Positions 1-13,206 of a stretch of 64,000 nt of DNA are shown here, one piece after another. This DNA is from Roseospira navarrensis (GTDB lineage Bacteria; Pseudomonadota; Alphaproteobacteria; Rhodospirillales; Rhodospirillaceae). The DNA lies in contig NZ_WIVE01000002.1 in NCBI RefSeq assembly GCF_009601025.1, positions 62,001 to 126,000 on the forward strand. Reading direction: 5' to 3'. The notes under the pieces were generated by a model. The model made no database searches. It was given only the letters and a program-made list of their open reading frames with translations, and was not told where the DNA came from. Each line of letters starts with the position of its first letter. The stretch's first letter is position 1. A program made the translations under genes and the position numbers.

Positions 1-1943
1 TTGTAGATGCGCGTATTTTCAATGAGATTGCGGGCGAGGTTCATGTTGAGGGGCGGCAACGTCACCGCCCGGTCGGCGATCACCTCGACGGCCGTGCCGC
101 CCTCACCGAACAGAATCACCAGCCCGAACACCGCATCGGTGGCCACGCCGATGATGAGCTCGTGCGCCCCCGGGCGCCGCATCATTTTCTGCACGGTGAA
201 GCCGTCGATGCGGGCGTCAGGATAGACTTGGCCGACCCGGTCCAGGATGTTCTGGGCGGCCTGCCGCGTCTCCTCGGGTGTGTTCAGGTTCAGCACGACG
301 CCACCCACATCCGACTTGTGGGTGATGTCCGGCGACAGGATCTTGACGGCCACGGAACACCCCATGCGGTCGGCGATTTCCGCGGCCTCGTCCGGCCCGC
401 GCGCGATGTGGGTTTCCACGGTCGGAATGCCGTAGGCCGAGAACACCGCCTTGGCGTCCGGCTCGTTCATGATCATCGAGCCCCTGGACATCGACGCTTC
501 GATGATGAGCCGCGCCGTCGTGGCCGCCGGCGTGAACTCCACCGGCAGCGACGGCGGTGTCTCCATCAGCATCTTGCGGTTGCGGGCGAAGGTCACCGTG
601 TGCATGAAGGCCCGGACGGCCTGGTCGGGCGTTTCGTAGCTGGGGATGTGCGCATGGGCGAACATGCGCCGGGCATTGGCCACGGCGCCCTCGCCGACGA
701 AACAGGTGGTGACGTGGGCCTTCTTGTTCTTGTTGTAGAGGTCGATGACCTTGCCGGCGATCTCGTCCGGGCTGCTGATGGCCGTCGGCGCGTGCATGAC
801 CAGCACCGAGTCCACCTCCGGCGCCTGGAACAGGATCTCCATGGAGTCCGTATAGCGCTTGCCCGGGGCATCGCCGATGATGTCGATGGGATTGGCCTTG
901 GACCAGGTCGGCGGCAGCACCTTGTTCAGCTTCTCCACCGTGTCGTCCGACAGGGTGGCGAGGGAGCCGCCCATGTCGATCAGGTCATCCACGGCCATGA
1001 CGCCGATGCCGCCGCCGTTGGTCATGATCGCCAGCCGCTCCCCGACCAGGCGGCGCTGGTGGGCGACCGTTTCCACGGCCTCGAACAGCTCTTCCAGATT
1101 GTACACGCGCAGCACGCCGGCGCGGCGGAAGGCGGCGTCGTAGATGTGGTCCGCGCCCGCCAACGCCCCGGTGTGGGAGGCCGCCGCCTTGGCGCCCTCG
1201 GCCACGCGGCCGGCCTTGATGGCCAGCACCGGCTTGTTGCGCGAGGCGGCGCGGGCCGCGGACAGGAACTTGCGGGCGTCGCGCACGGCCTCGATGTACA
1301 GCAGGATGGCGCGCACATCGGGATGGGTGCCCAGATAGTCGATAGTGTCGCCGAAATCCACGTCCAGGTTGTCGCCCAGCGAGATGAAGTGCGAGAACCC
1401 GATGCCGCGCGGCGAGGCCCAGTCCATGACGGCGGTGCACAGGGCGCCGGACTGGCTGACAAACGCCACCTTGCCCGGCCGGGCCGGCTCGTGCAGGAAG
1501 CTCGCGTTCAGATTGACGCCGGGAACCAGCAGCCCGACGCAGTTCGGCCCCAGCAGGCGCATGCTGTAGCGTCGGGCGATCTCGACCATACGGGCCTGGG
1601 CCGTCACCCCCTGTTCGTCCACCACCTGGCCCAGGCCGGCGGTAATCACGATCGCGGCCTTCACGCCCTTGCGGCCCAGGCTGTCGATGACGCCGGGCAC
1701 GGCCGCCGGCGGCACGACCACCACGGCCATGTCGGGCACGATCGGAAGATCTTCCACAGTCGGATAGGCCAGCACCCCCGTGACGGCCTGACTTTTCGGA
1801 TGGACCGGCATGATCGGTCCTTCGAACCCGCCCTGAAGCAGGTTGCGCATGATCAGATTGCCCACGGTGTGCGGCCGGTTGGACGCGCCGATCACCGTGA
1901 CCGACGTCGGTGCGAACAGCTTGTCCAGATTATGCGTGCTCAT
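1..1943 (-). CDS. NDP-forming acyl-CoA synthetase (acetate--CoA ligase family), 3' end outside window
   Basis: About 647 residues are visible, starting at an ATG (MSTHNLDKLF). The N-terminal part is a CoA-binding Rossmann domain, followed by succinyl-CoA-ligase-like domains carrying the SHTGA motif, whose His is the phospho-carrier in ADP-forming acyl-CoA synthetases. From about residue 520 an ATP-grasp domain begins (KAVFSAYGIP, then VAVKILSPDITHKSD). The family makes acyl-CoA from carboxylate, CoA and ATP, releasing ADP; Pat-type homologues also carry a C-terminal GNAT acetyltransferase domain. Whether that domain exists here cannot be seen because the gene runs off the left edge. It lies downstream of eno on the same strand, but a 355-bp gap with a hairpin suggests a separate unit. 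Family is sure; acyl substrate is not. Confidence 0.9.
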   Translation of the reverse strand, partial: MSTHNLDKLFAPTSVTVIGASNRPHTVGNLIMRNLLQGGFEGPIMPVHPKSQAVTGVLAYPTVEDLPIVPDMAVVVVPPAAVPGVIDSLGRKGVKAAIVITAGLGQVVDEQGVTAQARMVEIARRYSMRLLGPNCVGLLVPGVNLNASFLHEPARPGKVAFVSQSGALCTAVMDWASPRGIGFSHFISLGDNLDVDFGDTIDYLGTHPDVRAILLYIEAVRDARKFLSAARAASRNKPVLAIKAGRVAEGAKAAASHTGALAGADHIYDAAFRRAGVLRVYNLEELFEAVETVAHQRRLVGERLAIMTNGGGIGVMAVDDLIDMGGSLATLSDDTVEKLNKVLPPTWSKANPIDIIGDAPGKRYTDSMEILFQAPEVDSVLVMHAPTAISSPDEIAGKVIDLYNKNKKAHVTTCFVGEGAVANARRMFAHAHIPSYETPDQAVRAFMHTVTFARNRKMLMETPPSLPVEFTPAATTARLIIEASMSRGSMIMNEPDAKAVFSAYGIPTVETHIARGPDEAAEIADRMGCSVAVKILSPDITHKSDVGGVVLNLNTPEETRQAAQNILDRVGQVYPDARIDGFTVQKMMRRPGAHELIIGVATDAVFGLVILFGEGGTAVEVIADRAVTLPPLNMNLARNLIENTRIY

Positions 1944-2092
1944 GGAGCCCCCCTGCCAGTCGCGATCCGGCCGAACGGCGGCCGAAACGGGTTCGAGCCT
2001 ACGCTTTTTGCCCGCAGCCGCAAGGCGAACCGGGATGCCATGGCGTGAAATTTCGCAAACCCCTGCGAAGCCTCCGGTTGCCCCGCACGACG

Positions 2093-2128
2093 AAGGGCCG
2101 GCCCGCGCCTCGGCACGGACCGGCCCTT
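2093..2128. repeat. GC-rich inverted repeat in the eno-acyl-CoA synthetase gap
   Basis: AAGGGCCGG at 2093-2101 pairs perfectly with CCGGCCCTT at 2120-2128. It lies in the 355-bp gap (1944-2298) between eno and the acyl-CoA synthetase gene, both read on minus. It may terminate the eno-side transcript, but no T-run follows on the minus strand. A second, weaker hairpin (CAAGGGT 2268-2274 with ACCCTTG 2278-2284) sits just after the eno stop. Nothing else coding is visible in the gap. Confidence 0.45.
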
Positions 2129-2298
2129 TCCGCATTGGAAGCCAACGGCCCCGTTTTCGATTTTCCTGATGCCTAGTACATTGACCCAGACAAAAGATGC
2201 ACCGAGCATCATGTGTCCGGATCGAGACTGCACTCAATTCATAAAGTTGTGCCGCGACATTTGCCGTCAAGGGTGTAACCCTTGTCGGCGTCGCTGCA

Positions 2299-3660
<1,362 letters not shown>

Positions 3661-4539
3661 TCAAAGGCGAACGGGGTTGGCCTTGGCGATTCGGTCCAGG
3701 GCCGCCAGCACGGCCAGGACATCCGGCAGGTCCTTCAACGCGATCATGTTCGGCCCGTCCGAAGGCGCGTGGTCCGGGTCTGGATGGGTCTCGATGAACA
3801 CGGCGGCCACCCCCACGGCGACGGCGGCGCGCGCCAGCACCGGGGCGAACTCGCGCTGGCCGCCCGAGGATCCCCCCTGCCCGCCCGGCTGCTGGACCGA
3901 GTGCGTGGCGTCGAACACCACCGGGCAGCCTGTGTCGCGGGCCATGATCGGCAGGCCCCGCATGTCCGTGACCAGGGTGTTGTACCCGAACGAGGCGCCC
4001 CGTTCCGTGAGCAGCACGCGCGGATTGCCGGCGGCCTCCAGCTTGCCGACCACGTTGCTCATGTCCCAGGGCGCGAGGAACTGGCCCTTCTTGACGTTGA
4101 CCACCGCGCCCGTCTCGGCGGCCGCCACCAGCAGGTCCGTCTGCCGGCACAGGAAGGCGGGGATCTGCAGCACATCCACCACCTCGGCGACGGGCGCGCA
4201 CTGCCCGATCTCGTGCACGTCGGTGAGCACCGGAACGCCCAGGCGTTCGCGGATCTCGGCGAACACGGGCAGGGCCGCCTTCAGGCCCATCCCACGCTGC
4301 CCGGACACGGATGTGCGGTTGGCCTTGTCGAACGACGTCTTGAAGATCAGTGGCAATCCGGCGGCGCCGGCGATCTCCACCAGGGCCGAGGCCACCTCCA
4401 TCGCGTGGTCCCGGCTCTCCATCTGGCACGGTCCGGCGATCAGCGCCAGCGGGCGGTCGTTGGCCAGCGTATGCGGGCCGACCGCCACGGCCCGGGGGTC
4501 GGGCCGGCGCGGGCTCCCATCGGCGTCGGAGTAGGGCAT
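3661..4539 (-). CDS. kdsA: 3-deoxy-8-phosphooctulonate synthase (KDO-8-P synthase)
   Basis: The 292-residue protein condenses phosphoenolpyruvate with arabinose-5-phosphate to KDO-8-phosphate, the first committed step of KDO supply for lipopolysaccharide. Diagnostic segments are [10 protein letters not shown] near residue 35, the Lys-containing [19 protein letters not shown], and [15 protein letters not shown] with the metal-ligand region. A GGGGAGA ribosome-binding site lies 6 bases before the ATG. Upstream is pyrG and downstream is eno, all on minus with gaps of about 50-85 bp, so the genes are probably cotranscribed. The roughly 15-residue N-terminal extension before the conserved core is variable in the family. 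Confidence 0.97.
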   Translation of the reverse strand: MPYSDADGSPRRPDPRAVAVGPHTLANDRPLALIAGPCQMESRDHAMEVASALVEIAGAAGLPLIFKTSFDKANRTSVSGQRGMGLKAALPVFAEIRERLGVPVLTDVHEIGQCAPVAEVVDVLQIPAFLCRQTDLLVAAAETGAVVNVKKGQFLAPWDMSNVVGKLEAAGNPRVLLTERGASFGYNTLVTDMRGLPIMARDTGCPVVFDATHSVQQPGGQGGSSGGQREFAPVLARAAVAVGVAAVFIETHPDPDHAPSDGPNMIALKDLPDVLAVLAALDRIAKANPVRL

Positions 4540-4591
4540 TTCGGATCTCCCCTGACAGGGTCTGCCTGGGCCCGGCCGGGCCGGCTGGACC

Positions 4592-6764
<2,173 letters not shown>

Positions 6765-7167
6765 GAAACCTCGATGCCGCCCGCAAACAGACGATGCCGG
6801 GGGCCGGCCTCGGCTGGCCCCGCGACATCGTGTCTGGTCGCCCCCGCCGGATCGGGAGCCGGTGTGTGTTCGCCCGTTGTTGTAATCGTCCGCTCCGCCC
6901 ATGGCCAGCGGATTTTCAGCGACCGTGGATGCACGCCACGACGACCCCGATCTGTCGCCCCGGCTCCCGGGAAGGCCCGGTCCCAGGGCCGAGGCCGGGA
7001 GGCCCGCGGTCATGCGTCTCAGGTCGGAAGATCCGGCGAGACGTCCGGGCGCGGATGTCGAGGGCCGCCCCTTTTTGCGCGCGCGCCGACACGGAGACGA
7101 TCGCGCGCCCGACGGGTCACAAAATCCATGGTTTCCCGGCCACGTTCCTGCCTATACTCCGGCCACC
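6765..7167. other. Divergent intergenic region secG/lptD (403 bp)
   Basis: No gene is supported. The lptD frame stays open to 6901, but that extension lacks signal-peptide character. A TATACT hexamer (7153-7158) could be a -10 element for lptD, but it is only 9 bases from the ATG and has no convincing -35 partner. Otherwise nothing distinctive is seen. Confidence 0.3.
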
Positions 7168-9906
7168 ATGACCGGGGATGTTCGGCCACTCCATACCACC
7201 CGCTTGCGGCTCGGCGGCCTCGCGGCCGGCGCCGTTCTGCTTGTGCAGACGACGCCGCTGTCCGCGCAGGGCCTGAGCGCCCGCGACCTTGCCGGCGCGG
7301 GTCAGGGGTTCCGGGATTTTTCCATCGACGACGGACGCGCGGCCGAGGCGGCGGGGGCGGTCGACGGCATCCTGGGCGGACTCGACAGCCTGGGCGCATC
7401 CGAAACCGCCGCGCCGGATGTCCGCCTGCAGCCCGTGCCGGACGGGCCGGCGCCGGCCGCGCAGCCCGGCGCCCTGCCCCGGGCGCCCTCGCTGTCCGCG
7501 CCCGTCCCCATGGCCGTGCCCGAGCCGCGCCTGCGACCCGTCCCCGACACCCTGACCCCCGGCACTCTGGTCCCCGTCGCGGCACCCGCGCCCATCTCGA
7601 CGGAGCGGCCGGCCGCGCCCGGACGCGCCGGATTCGGCGCGCCCGGATACGGGGTCACCGGCTCCGGGTCCGACCCCTTCGGACCCGGCGGCTTCGGGAC
7701 CGACCCGCTGCCCGTCGGGGCGGCGCAGCGGCAGGCCGGGCAGGAGCCGGAGGCACCGGACCCGCTCCCAACCCTGCCGCCGGACGATCCGCTGGCGGAG
7801 ACCGAGGGGCCGGCGCCGACCCTGATTCGCGCCGACGAGCTGCGCCACGAGCGCGACCTCGGCCTATACACGGCGCGCGGCAACGTGGAACTGACCACCG
7901 ACGGGCGTGTGGTGCTCGCCGACATGGTCTCGTTCAACGAGCAGACCGACACCCTGACCGCCAACGGCAACGTGCGCGTGGTCGAGGCGGACGGCCAGGT
8001 GTTCTTTGCGAACTACGTTGAACTGTCCTCCGACTTCCGCAATGGATTCGTGCGCGACATTTCGGTGCTGCTGGACGACCGCTCGCGCATCACGGCGGTC
8101 TACGCCACCCGCACCGACGGCGAGCGCAAGGACTTCTGGAAGGGCGTCTACACCCCCTGCGACACCTGCGCCCCCAGCGAGGGCTCCATCTGGCCGACCA
8201 TCACCGGCAACATGGACGGCACCCGCGACCGCATGCCGCCGGTCTGGCAGGTCAGCGCCCGCCACGTCATCCACGACGAGGTGAACCGGGACATCATCTA
8301 CCGCGATGCCACCGTGGACATCTTCGGCGTGCCGGTGTTCTACACACCGTATATGACCCAGCCCGACCCCACCGTGTACCGCCGCAGCGGCGTGTTGGCC
8401 GCCGCGTACGGCCAGACGGACGAAATGGGCAACTGGGTGGAAGTGCCCTACTACATCGTGATCGACGACCAGCAGGACGCCACCATCGCGGTGCGCGGGA
8501 TGACCAAGGAAGCGTGGCTGCTCCGCCCCGAGTACCGCGTGCGCTTCGCCGAGGGTGAACTGGCCGTGGATGGCAGTCTGACCCATGACGGCCTCGAGGG
8601 CCTGTCAGGCCACCTCAACACCCGGGGCCGCTGGCACATCAACGAAATGTGGCGGGCCGGCATCGACAGCCAGATCGCATCGTTCAACGAGTACCGGGAG
8701 CGGTACGCGTTCGGCAATCCGAACTGGCTGACGACCCGCGCGTGGCTGGAGGCCTTTTCGGCGCGCAGCTATGCGGGCCTGGAGAGCATCTATTACGACG
8801 ACACCCGAGATGGCAGCAACGACGAGACCAACCCGATCGTGCTGCCCCTGATGATCTATGACTACGAAAGCGATCCGGCGCTGTGGGGCGGCAGCCTGTT
8901 GATGGACGCCAGCGTCCAGGGTATCCAGCGCCAGCAGGGGCCCAGCAGCACGCGCCTGTCCGGCTCGGTGGGATGGCTGCGCCCCGACACCACCTCCTGG
9001 GGGCTGGCCTACGAGACCGAGGCCCGGCTCTACACCGATCTCTATTTCATCACCGACGCCGATTCCATCGACGGAAACCCGGCCTCCGGCTTCGACGGCA
9101 CACTGGCCCGCGCCTATCCGTCGGGCCGCGTGACGGCGCGCTACCCGCTGGTACGCGTCGGGGAGAGCCACCGGCAGGTGCTGGAGCCCGTGGTCACCCT
9201 GGCCATGACCCCGCCCGGCCTCAACACCGACCGCATCCCCAACGAGGACAGCCAGGACCCCGCCCTGAACATCGCCAACCTGTTCACGGGCAACAGGACG
9301 ACCGGGCGGGACCTGATCGACGACGGGGTGTCGGTCAACTACGGTGTGCGCTGGCGCTACATCGGCGATGAGGGGGCGGCGCTCGGCGTGGACTTCGGGC
9401 AGGCCTATCGCATGTTCGGCAACACGGAATTCTTCCCGTCGGAGTCCGGCTACAGCGAGGGCTTCTCGGAATACCTGGCCAGCATCGATGTACGGCCGAA
9501 CGAATTCCTGGACATCTATGCGCGTCTGCGCCTCGACCGCGACACACTGACCCCGAACACGACGCTGCTCGGCTTTTCGGTCGGGGGCCCTGCGTTCTCG
9601 TTCGGAGGCACCTATGTGAATGCGGCGCCGCTGCTGACAGACGACGGCACCGACCTGCCGGGCCGCGAGGAGATCTCGGCCTCCGTGTCCACGAACTTCA
9701 GCCGGTACTGGCAAGCCGCCGCCGGCGCCACCCAGAACCTGCTGACCGACGTCACCACGTCCAAGTGGGCCGGACTGACCTACGAGGACGAATGCCTCGT
9801 CTTCAATCTGCAGGTGGCGAACTCCTACAACGCCACCACGGAAGAAGAAGACACGGCCTTCTTTGCCCGCTTCACACTGAAGACCCTGGGCGAAATCACC
9901 TATTGA
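7168..9906 (+). CDS. lptD: LPS-assembly protein LptD (outer-membrane LPS translocon)
   Basis: The 912-residue protein has an N-terminal signal peptide (hydrophobic core GGLAAGAVLLVQ, likely cut after SAQ). About 180 residues of Pro/Ala/Gly-rich sequence follow, then a periplasmic LptA/OstA-like domain (from PTLIRADELRHERD) and a C-terminal beta-barrel ending in FARFTLKTLGEITY. LptD inserts lipopolysaccharide into the outer leaflet with LptE. The PCDTC pair at about residue 329 and a C-terminal Cys in EDECLVFN could supply the disulfides known to mature LptD in other bacteria. The ATG at 7168 was chosen because it directly precedes the signal peptide. It is followed 10 bases later by surA, which encodes the chaperone that helps LptD fold. 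The low-complexity linker is the unusual part. Confidence 0.94.
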   Translation: MTGDVRPLHTTRLRLGGLAAGAVLLVQTTPLSAQGLSARDLAGAGQGFRDFSIDDGRAAEAAGAVDGILGGLDSLGASETAAPDVRLQPVPDGPAPAAQPGALPRAPSLSAPVPMAVPEPRLRPVPDTLTPGTLVPVAAPAPISTERPAAPGRAGFGAPGYGVTGSGSDPFGPGGFGTDPLPVGAAQRQAGQEPEAPDPLPTLPPDDPLAETEGPAPTLIRADELRHERDLGLYTARGNVELTTDGRVVLADMVSFNEQTDTLTANGNVRVVEADGQVFFANYVELSSDFRNGFVRDISVLLDDRSRITAVYATRTDGERKDFWKGVYTPCDTCAPSEGSIWPTITGNMDGTRDRMPPVWQVSARHVIHDEVNRDIIYRDATVDIFGVPVFYTPYMTQPDPTVYRRSGVLAAAYGQTDEMGNWVEVPYYIVIDDQQDATIAVRGMTKEAWLLRPEYRVRFAEGELAVDGSLTHDGLEGLSGHLNTRGRWHINEMWRAGIDSQIASFNEYRERYAFGNPNWLTTRAWLEAFSARSYAGLESIYYDDTRDGSNDETNPIVLPLMIYDYESDPALWGGSLLMDASVQGIQRQQGPSSTRLSGSVGWLRPDTTSWGLAYETEARLYTDLYFITDADSIDGNPASGFDGTLARAYPSGRVTARYPLVRVGESHRQVLEPVVTLAMTPPGLNTDRIPNEDSQDPALNIANLFTGNRTTGRDLIDDGVSVNYGVRWRYIGDEGAALGVDFGQAYRMFGNTEFFPSESGYSEGFSEYLASIDVRPNEFLDIYARLRLDRDTLTPNTTLLGFSVGGPAFSFGGTYVNAAPLLTDDGTDLPGREEISASVSTNFSRYWQAAAGATQNLLTDVTTSKWAGLTYEDECLVFNLQVANSYNATTEEEDTAFFARFTLKTLGEITY

Positions 9907-9916
9907 GGGAGGAGTC

Positions 9917-11236
9917 ATGAAGGACATCGCGACCCGGCGCCGGCCCGCGCGAGCCCGCAGCCTCCGCCTTCTGCCGGCGGCGGCCGTGGCGGTGGCCGTG
10001 GCGATCGGCTCGATGCCGTCCGCCGCGCCGAAGGCCCAGCCGGCCGCGGACATGGTGCTGCGCATCGCCGCCGTGGTGAACGACGACATCATCTCCGTCT
10101 ACGACCTGGACGCCCGCACGGACATTCTGATCCGCTCCGCCGGCATGCCCGACACGGCCGAGATGCGGGAACGCCTGCGCAGCCAGGTGCTGCGCGCGCT
10201 GATCGACGAGACCCTGAAGCTGCAGGAAGGCGAGCGGCTGGGCCTGAGCGTGTCCGATGAGGAAATGGAAAGCGCGGTCGCCCAGCTCGAGCAGCAGAAC
10301 CGCATTCCGCCGGGCGGCTTCGAGGACTTCATCCGGGCCGCCGGGGTGGACCGCAACTCGGCCCTGCGGCAGGTCCGGGCCGAGGTCATGTGGATCAAGG
10401 CCGTGCGCACCCTGTTCGCCCAGCGGGTGGATATCAGCGAAGAGCAGGTGGACCTGGTGATGGACCGCCTGAACGCGGCCCGGGGCAAGCCCGAGCACCT
10501 GGTGAGCGAAATCTATCTGCCCGTGGACAATCCTTCTGAAGAAGCCCGCGTGCGTGAGAACGCCCAGCGGCTGGTCGCCCAGTTGCGCGAGGGCGCGGCC
10601 CTGCCGCCGCTGGCCCGCCAGTTCTCGCAAAGCCCCTCGGCCGCCAAGGGCGGGCAACTGGGCTGGGTGCGTCAGGGCGACCTGAACGAGACCCTGGAAA
10701 ACGCCCTGCTCGCCATGCAGCCCGAGACGTATTCCGAGCCCATCCGCACCGTAGCCGGGTATCACATCCTGGCCCTGGCCGACCGGCGTCGCACCGCCGA
10801 GCCGGAGCCGGAGAAGGCCCGCCTGACCGTCAGCCAGCTCGCCCTGCCCTCGCGCGGTCCCAAGGCGCTGTCCCGGGCGACGCGCGAGGAAGTCAAGACC
10901 GTGGTGGCGAACTCGGTGAAGACCTGCGAGGACATGAACCGCCTTGCCCAGGAAATGGACGTGCCCAACTCCGGCCCGGTGGGGACGGTCTCCATGGCCC
11001 GGGTCGAGGGACCCATCCGCGACGTGCTCATGAACCTCGGCGAGAACCAGGTCTCCGAGCCCCTGCCCACGCCGGGCGGTGAACTGATCCTGATGGTCTG
11101 CGACCGCGAGGTGCCGGGCGGCATGCCCACCCGTGACGAAATCCAGACCCGCCTGCGCAACGAGCGCCTGGAGACTCTCGCCAACCGGCACCTGCGCACG
11201 CTACGCCAACAGGCCCTCATCGACGTGCGCATCTGA
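9917..11236 (+). CDS. surA: Periplasmic chaperone / peptidyl-prolyl isomerase SurA
   Basis: The 439-residue protein has an arginine-rich N-region and a signal peptide (LLPAAAVAVAVAIGSMPSAAPKAQ). A SurA N-terminal chaperone domain follows (MVLRIAAVVNDDIISVYDLDAR, then RSQVLRALIDETLKLQEGERLG). A parvulin domain spans about 195-290 with FSQSPSAAKGGQLGWV and PIRTVAGYHIL, and a second, more divergent parvulin-like part leads to the C-terminus. SurA escorts outer-membrane proteins, LptD among them, through the periplasm. A strong GGGAGGAG ribosome-binding site lies 2-8 bases before the ATG. The 10-bp gap from lptD implies one transcript with pdxA and rsmA. Confidence 0.95.
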   Translation: MKDIATRRRPARARSLRLLPAAAVAVAVAIGSMPSAAPKAQPAADMVLRIAAVVNDDIISVYDLDARTDILIRSAGMPDTAEMRERLRSQVLRALIDETLKLQEGERLGLSVSDEEMESAVAQLEQQNRIPPGGFEDFIRAAGVDRNSALRQVRAEVMWIKAVRTLFAQRVDISEEQVDLVMDRLNAARGKPEHLVSEIYLPVDNPSEEARVRENAQRLVAQLREGAALPPLARQFSQSPSAAKGGQLGWVRQGDLNETLENALLAMQPETYSEPIRTVAGYHILALADRRRTAEPEPEKARLTVSQLALPSRGPKALSRATREEVKTVVANSVKTCEDMNRLAQEMDVPNSGPVGTVSMARVEGPIRDVLMNLGENQVSEPLPTPGGELILMVCDREVPGGMPTRDEIQTRLRNERLETLANRHLRTLRQQALIDVRI

Positions 11237-11278
11237 TCGCTAGACGCGCTTCACCCGACCGATCGGAACCCCCATCCC

Positions 11279-12337
11279 ATGCCCCAGGACTCCGCCGGTC
11301 CCGTTGCCCCCGAGGGCGCGCCCCTCGCCCTGACCATGGGTGAGCCCGCCGGGATCGGTGGCGACATCGCGCTTGCGGCGTGGCGGGCCCGAGACGCGCT
11401 GGGCCTGCCGCCGTTCCTGATGCTGGACGACGCCGCCCGGCTGGAGGCCCTCGCCGACCGGCTCGGCCTGCGCGTGCCCGTGGCCCGGATCACCGATCCG
11501 GCCGAGGCGTCGGCCTGCTTCGCGCAGGCCTTGCCGGTGATGGACCGCCCCCTGCCCGCCCCGGTGCTCCCCGGGCGGCCGGATCCCGCCACCGGCGGCG
11601 CGGTGCGGGATCGCATCGCCGAGGCCGTGGCCCTGACCCGGGCCGGCCAGACCGGCGGCATCGTCACCAACCCCATCAACAAGGACGTGATGCAGGCGAG
11701 CGGGTTCCGGTTCCCGGGCCATACCGAGTATCTGGCCGACCTGGCGGGCGGCGCCACCGACGCCGTGATGATGCTGGCCTGCCCGGCCCTGCGCGTCGTG
11801 CCGGTGACCATCCACCTGCGGATCCGGGACATCCCGGCCGCCCTGACCACAGACGCCATCGTGCACGCCGGGCGGATCACCGCCCGGGCGCTGACGCGGG
11901 ACTTCGGCGTTGCCCACCCCCGCCTTGCCGTGGCCGCGCTCAATCCGCACGCCGGAGAGCGGGGCCGCATGGGCGACGAGGAGTCCCGGATCATCCAGCC
12001 GGCCGTGGAGATCCTGCGTGCCGACGGCATCGCCGTGACCGATCCCCTGCCCGCCGACACCTTGTTCCATCCGGACGCCCGCGCCCGCAGCGACGCGGTG
12101 CTGTGCATGTATCACGATCAGGCGCTGATCCCGCTCAAGACCATCGACTTCTCGGGCGGCGTGAACGTGACGCTGGGGCTGCCGTTCATCCGCACCTCGC
12201 CGGATCACGGCACGGCGTTCGACCTGGCCGGCACGGGCGCGGCCAGCCCGGACAGCCTGATCGCGGCCCTGCGCATGGCGGCGGAGATGGCCGCGCACCG
12301 GCGGCGCGGCCCCCTGGAGGGGGATGCGGCCCCATGA
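11279..12337 (+). CDS. pdxA: 4-hydroxythreonine-4-phosphate dehydrogenase
   Basis: The 352-residue protein oxidises 4-phospho-hydroxy-L-threonine in DXP-dependent pyridoxal-5'-phosphate synthesis. Visible family segments are LALTMGEPAGIGGDIAL at the N-terminus, IVTNPINKDVMQASGFRFPGHTEYLA (substrate and metal His), VVPVTIHLRIRDIPAAL, AALNPHAGERGRMGDEE, LCMYHDQALIPLKTIDF and TSPDHGTAFDLAG. It is flanked by surA and rsmA in the order typical of many Proteobacteria. Its stop overlaps the rsmA start as ATGA, so the two are translationally coupled. Confidence 0.97.
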   Translation: MPQDSAGPVAPEGAPLALTMGEPAGIGGDIALAAWRARDALGLPPFLMLDDAARLEALADRLGLRVPVARITDPAEASACFAQALPVMDRPLPAPVLPGRPDPATGGAVRDRIAEAVALTRAGQTGGIVTNPINKDVMQASGFRFPGHTEYLADLAGGATDAVMMLACPALRVVPVTIHLRIRDIPAALTTDAIVHAGRITARALTRDFGVAHPRLAVAALNPHAGERGRMGDEESRIIQPAVEILRADGIAVTDPLPADTLFHPDARARSDAVLCMYHDQALIPLKTIDFSGGVNVTLGLPFIRTSPDHGTAFDLAGTGAASPDSLIAALRMAAEMAAHRRRGPLEGDAAP

Positions 12338-13200
12338 CGGACGCCGCCCCGCCGGACCTTCCGGACCTGCCGCCCCTGCGCGAGGTCATCGCCCGCCATG
12401 GGCTGGATGCCCGCAAGGCGCTCGGACAACATTTCCTGCTGGACCTGAACCTGACCCGACGGATCGCGCGGGCGGCCGGCGACCTGACCGCGGGCACGGT
12501 GATCGAAGTGGGCCCGGGGCCGGGCGGCCTGACCCGCGCGTTGCTGGAGCAGGGCGGCCGGGTCATCGCGATCGAGAAGGACGCCCGCTGCCTCGCTGCG
12601 CTGGAGGAATTGGGGGCGGCCTTTCCGGGCCGGCTGACGGTGATCGAGGCCGACGCCCTGACCCAGAACATGGCGGCGCTGGGCGAGCGGCCGCGCCGCG
12701 TCGTCTCCAACCTGCCGTACAACATCTCGACCGCGCTGCTGATCCAGTGGCTGCACGACCTCGACGCGCTCGACGGTCTGGTGCTGATGTTCCAGAAGGA
12801 AGTCGCGGATCGCCTGTGGGCGCGCCCCGGCCTGCGCGGCTACAGCCGGCTGTCGGTCATCACGCAGTGGCTGTGCGAGGTGAAGCCGCTGTTCGACGTC
12901 AATCCCCGGGCCTTCACCCCGCCGCCCAAGGTGAATTCGGCCGTGGTCCGGCTGACGCCCCGCCCGGCGCCCCTGATGGACCTGCCCATCGCCTCGGTGG
13001 AGCGCATCACGGCGGCCCTGTTCGGTCAGCGTCGCAAGATGGTGCGGGCGCCGCTGAAGGCGTTCGGCGATCCGGAGACGATCTGCGCGGCGTGCGGCAT
13101 CGAGCCCACGCAGCGCGCGGAGCAGTTGCCCGTGGAGGCGATCCTTCGGGTTGCGGCCCACGTGAAGGCGAAGGGCGCAGGGCCGGACGCCGAAGGATAG
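12334..13200 (+). CDS. rsmA: 16S rRNA (adenine1518/1519-N6)-dimethyltransferase RsmA (KsgA)
   Basis: The 288-residue protein dimethylates two adjacent adenosines near the 3' end of 16S rRNA during 30S subunit maturation. GQHFLLDLNL (31-40) is the family N-terminal motif, VIEVGPGPGGLT (about 56-67) the S-adenosylmethionine site, and SNLPYNIST (125-133) the catalytic NLPY motif. The C-terminal helical domain includes FGQRRKMVRAPLK. The ATG overlaps the pdxA stop by 4 bases. It ends only 6 bp from the convergent phosphatase gene, with no terminator visible in that gap. Confidence 0.97.
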   Translation: MTDAAPPDLPDLPPLREVIARHGLDARKALGQHFLLDLNLTRRIARAAGDLTAGTVIEVGPGPGGLTRALLEQGGRVIAIEKDARCLAALEELGAAFPGRLTVIEADALTQNMAALGERPRRVVSNLPYNISTALLIQWLHDLDALDGLVLMFQKEVADRLWARPGLRGYSRLSVITQWLCEVKPLFDVNPRAFTPPPKVNSAVVRLTPRPAPLMDLPIASVERITAALFGQRRKMVRAPLKAFGDPETICAACGIEPTQRAEQLPVEAILRVAAHVKAKGAGPDAEG

Positions 13201-13206
13201 CCGCCG

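Noticed and set aside
162..2048. Plus-strand open frame of 628 codons over the left edge
   Set aside because: It is a shadow of the minus-strand acyl-CoA synthetase: low-complexity His/Arg/Gly-rich translation with no domain, whereas the minus strand gives clear CoA-binding and ATP-grasp motifs.
6901..7167. Upstream extension of LptD to an earlier ATG
   Set aside because: The extension is polar and would bury the signal peptide; the ATG at 7168 directly precedes it.
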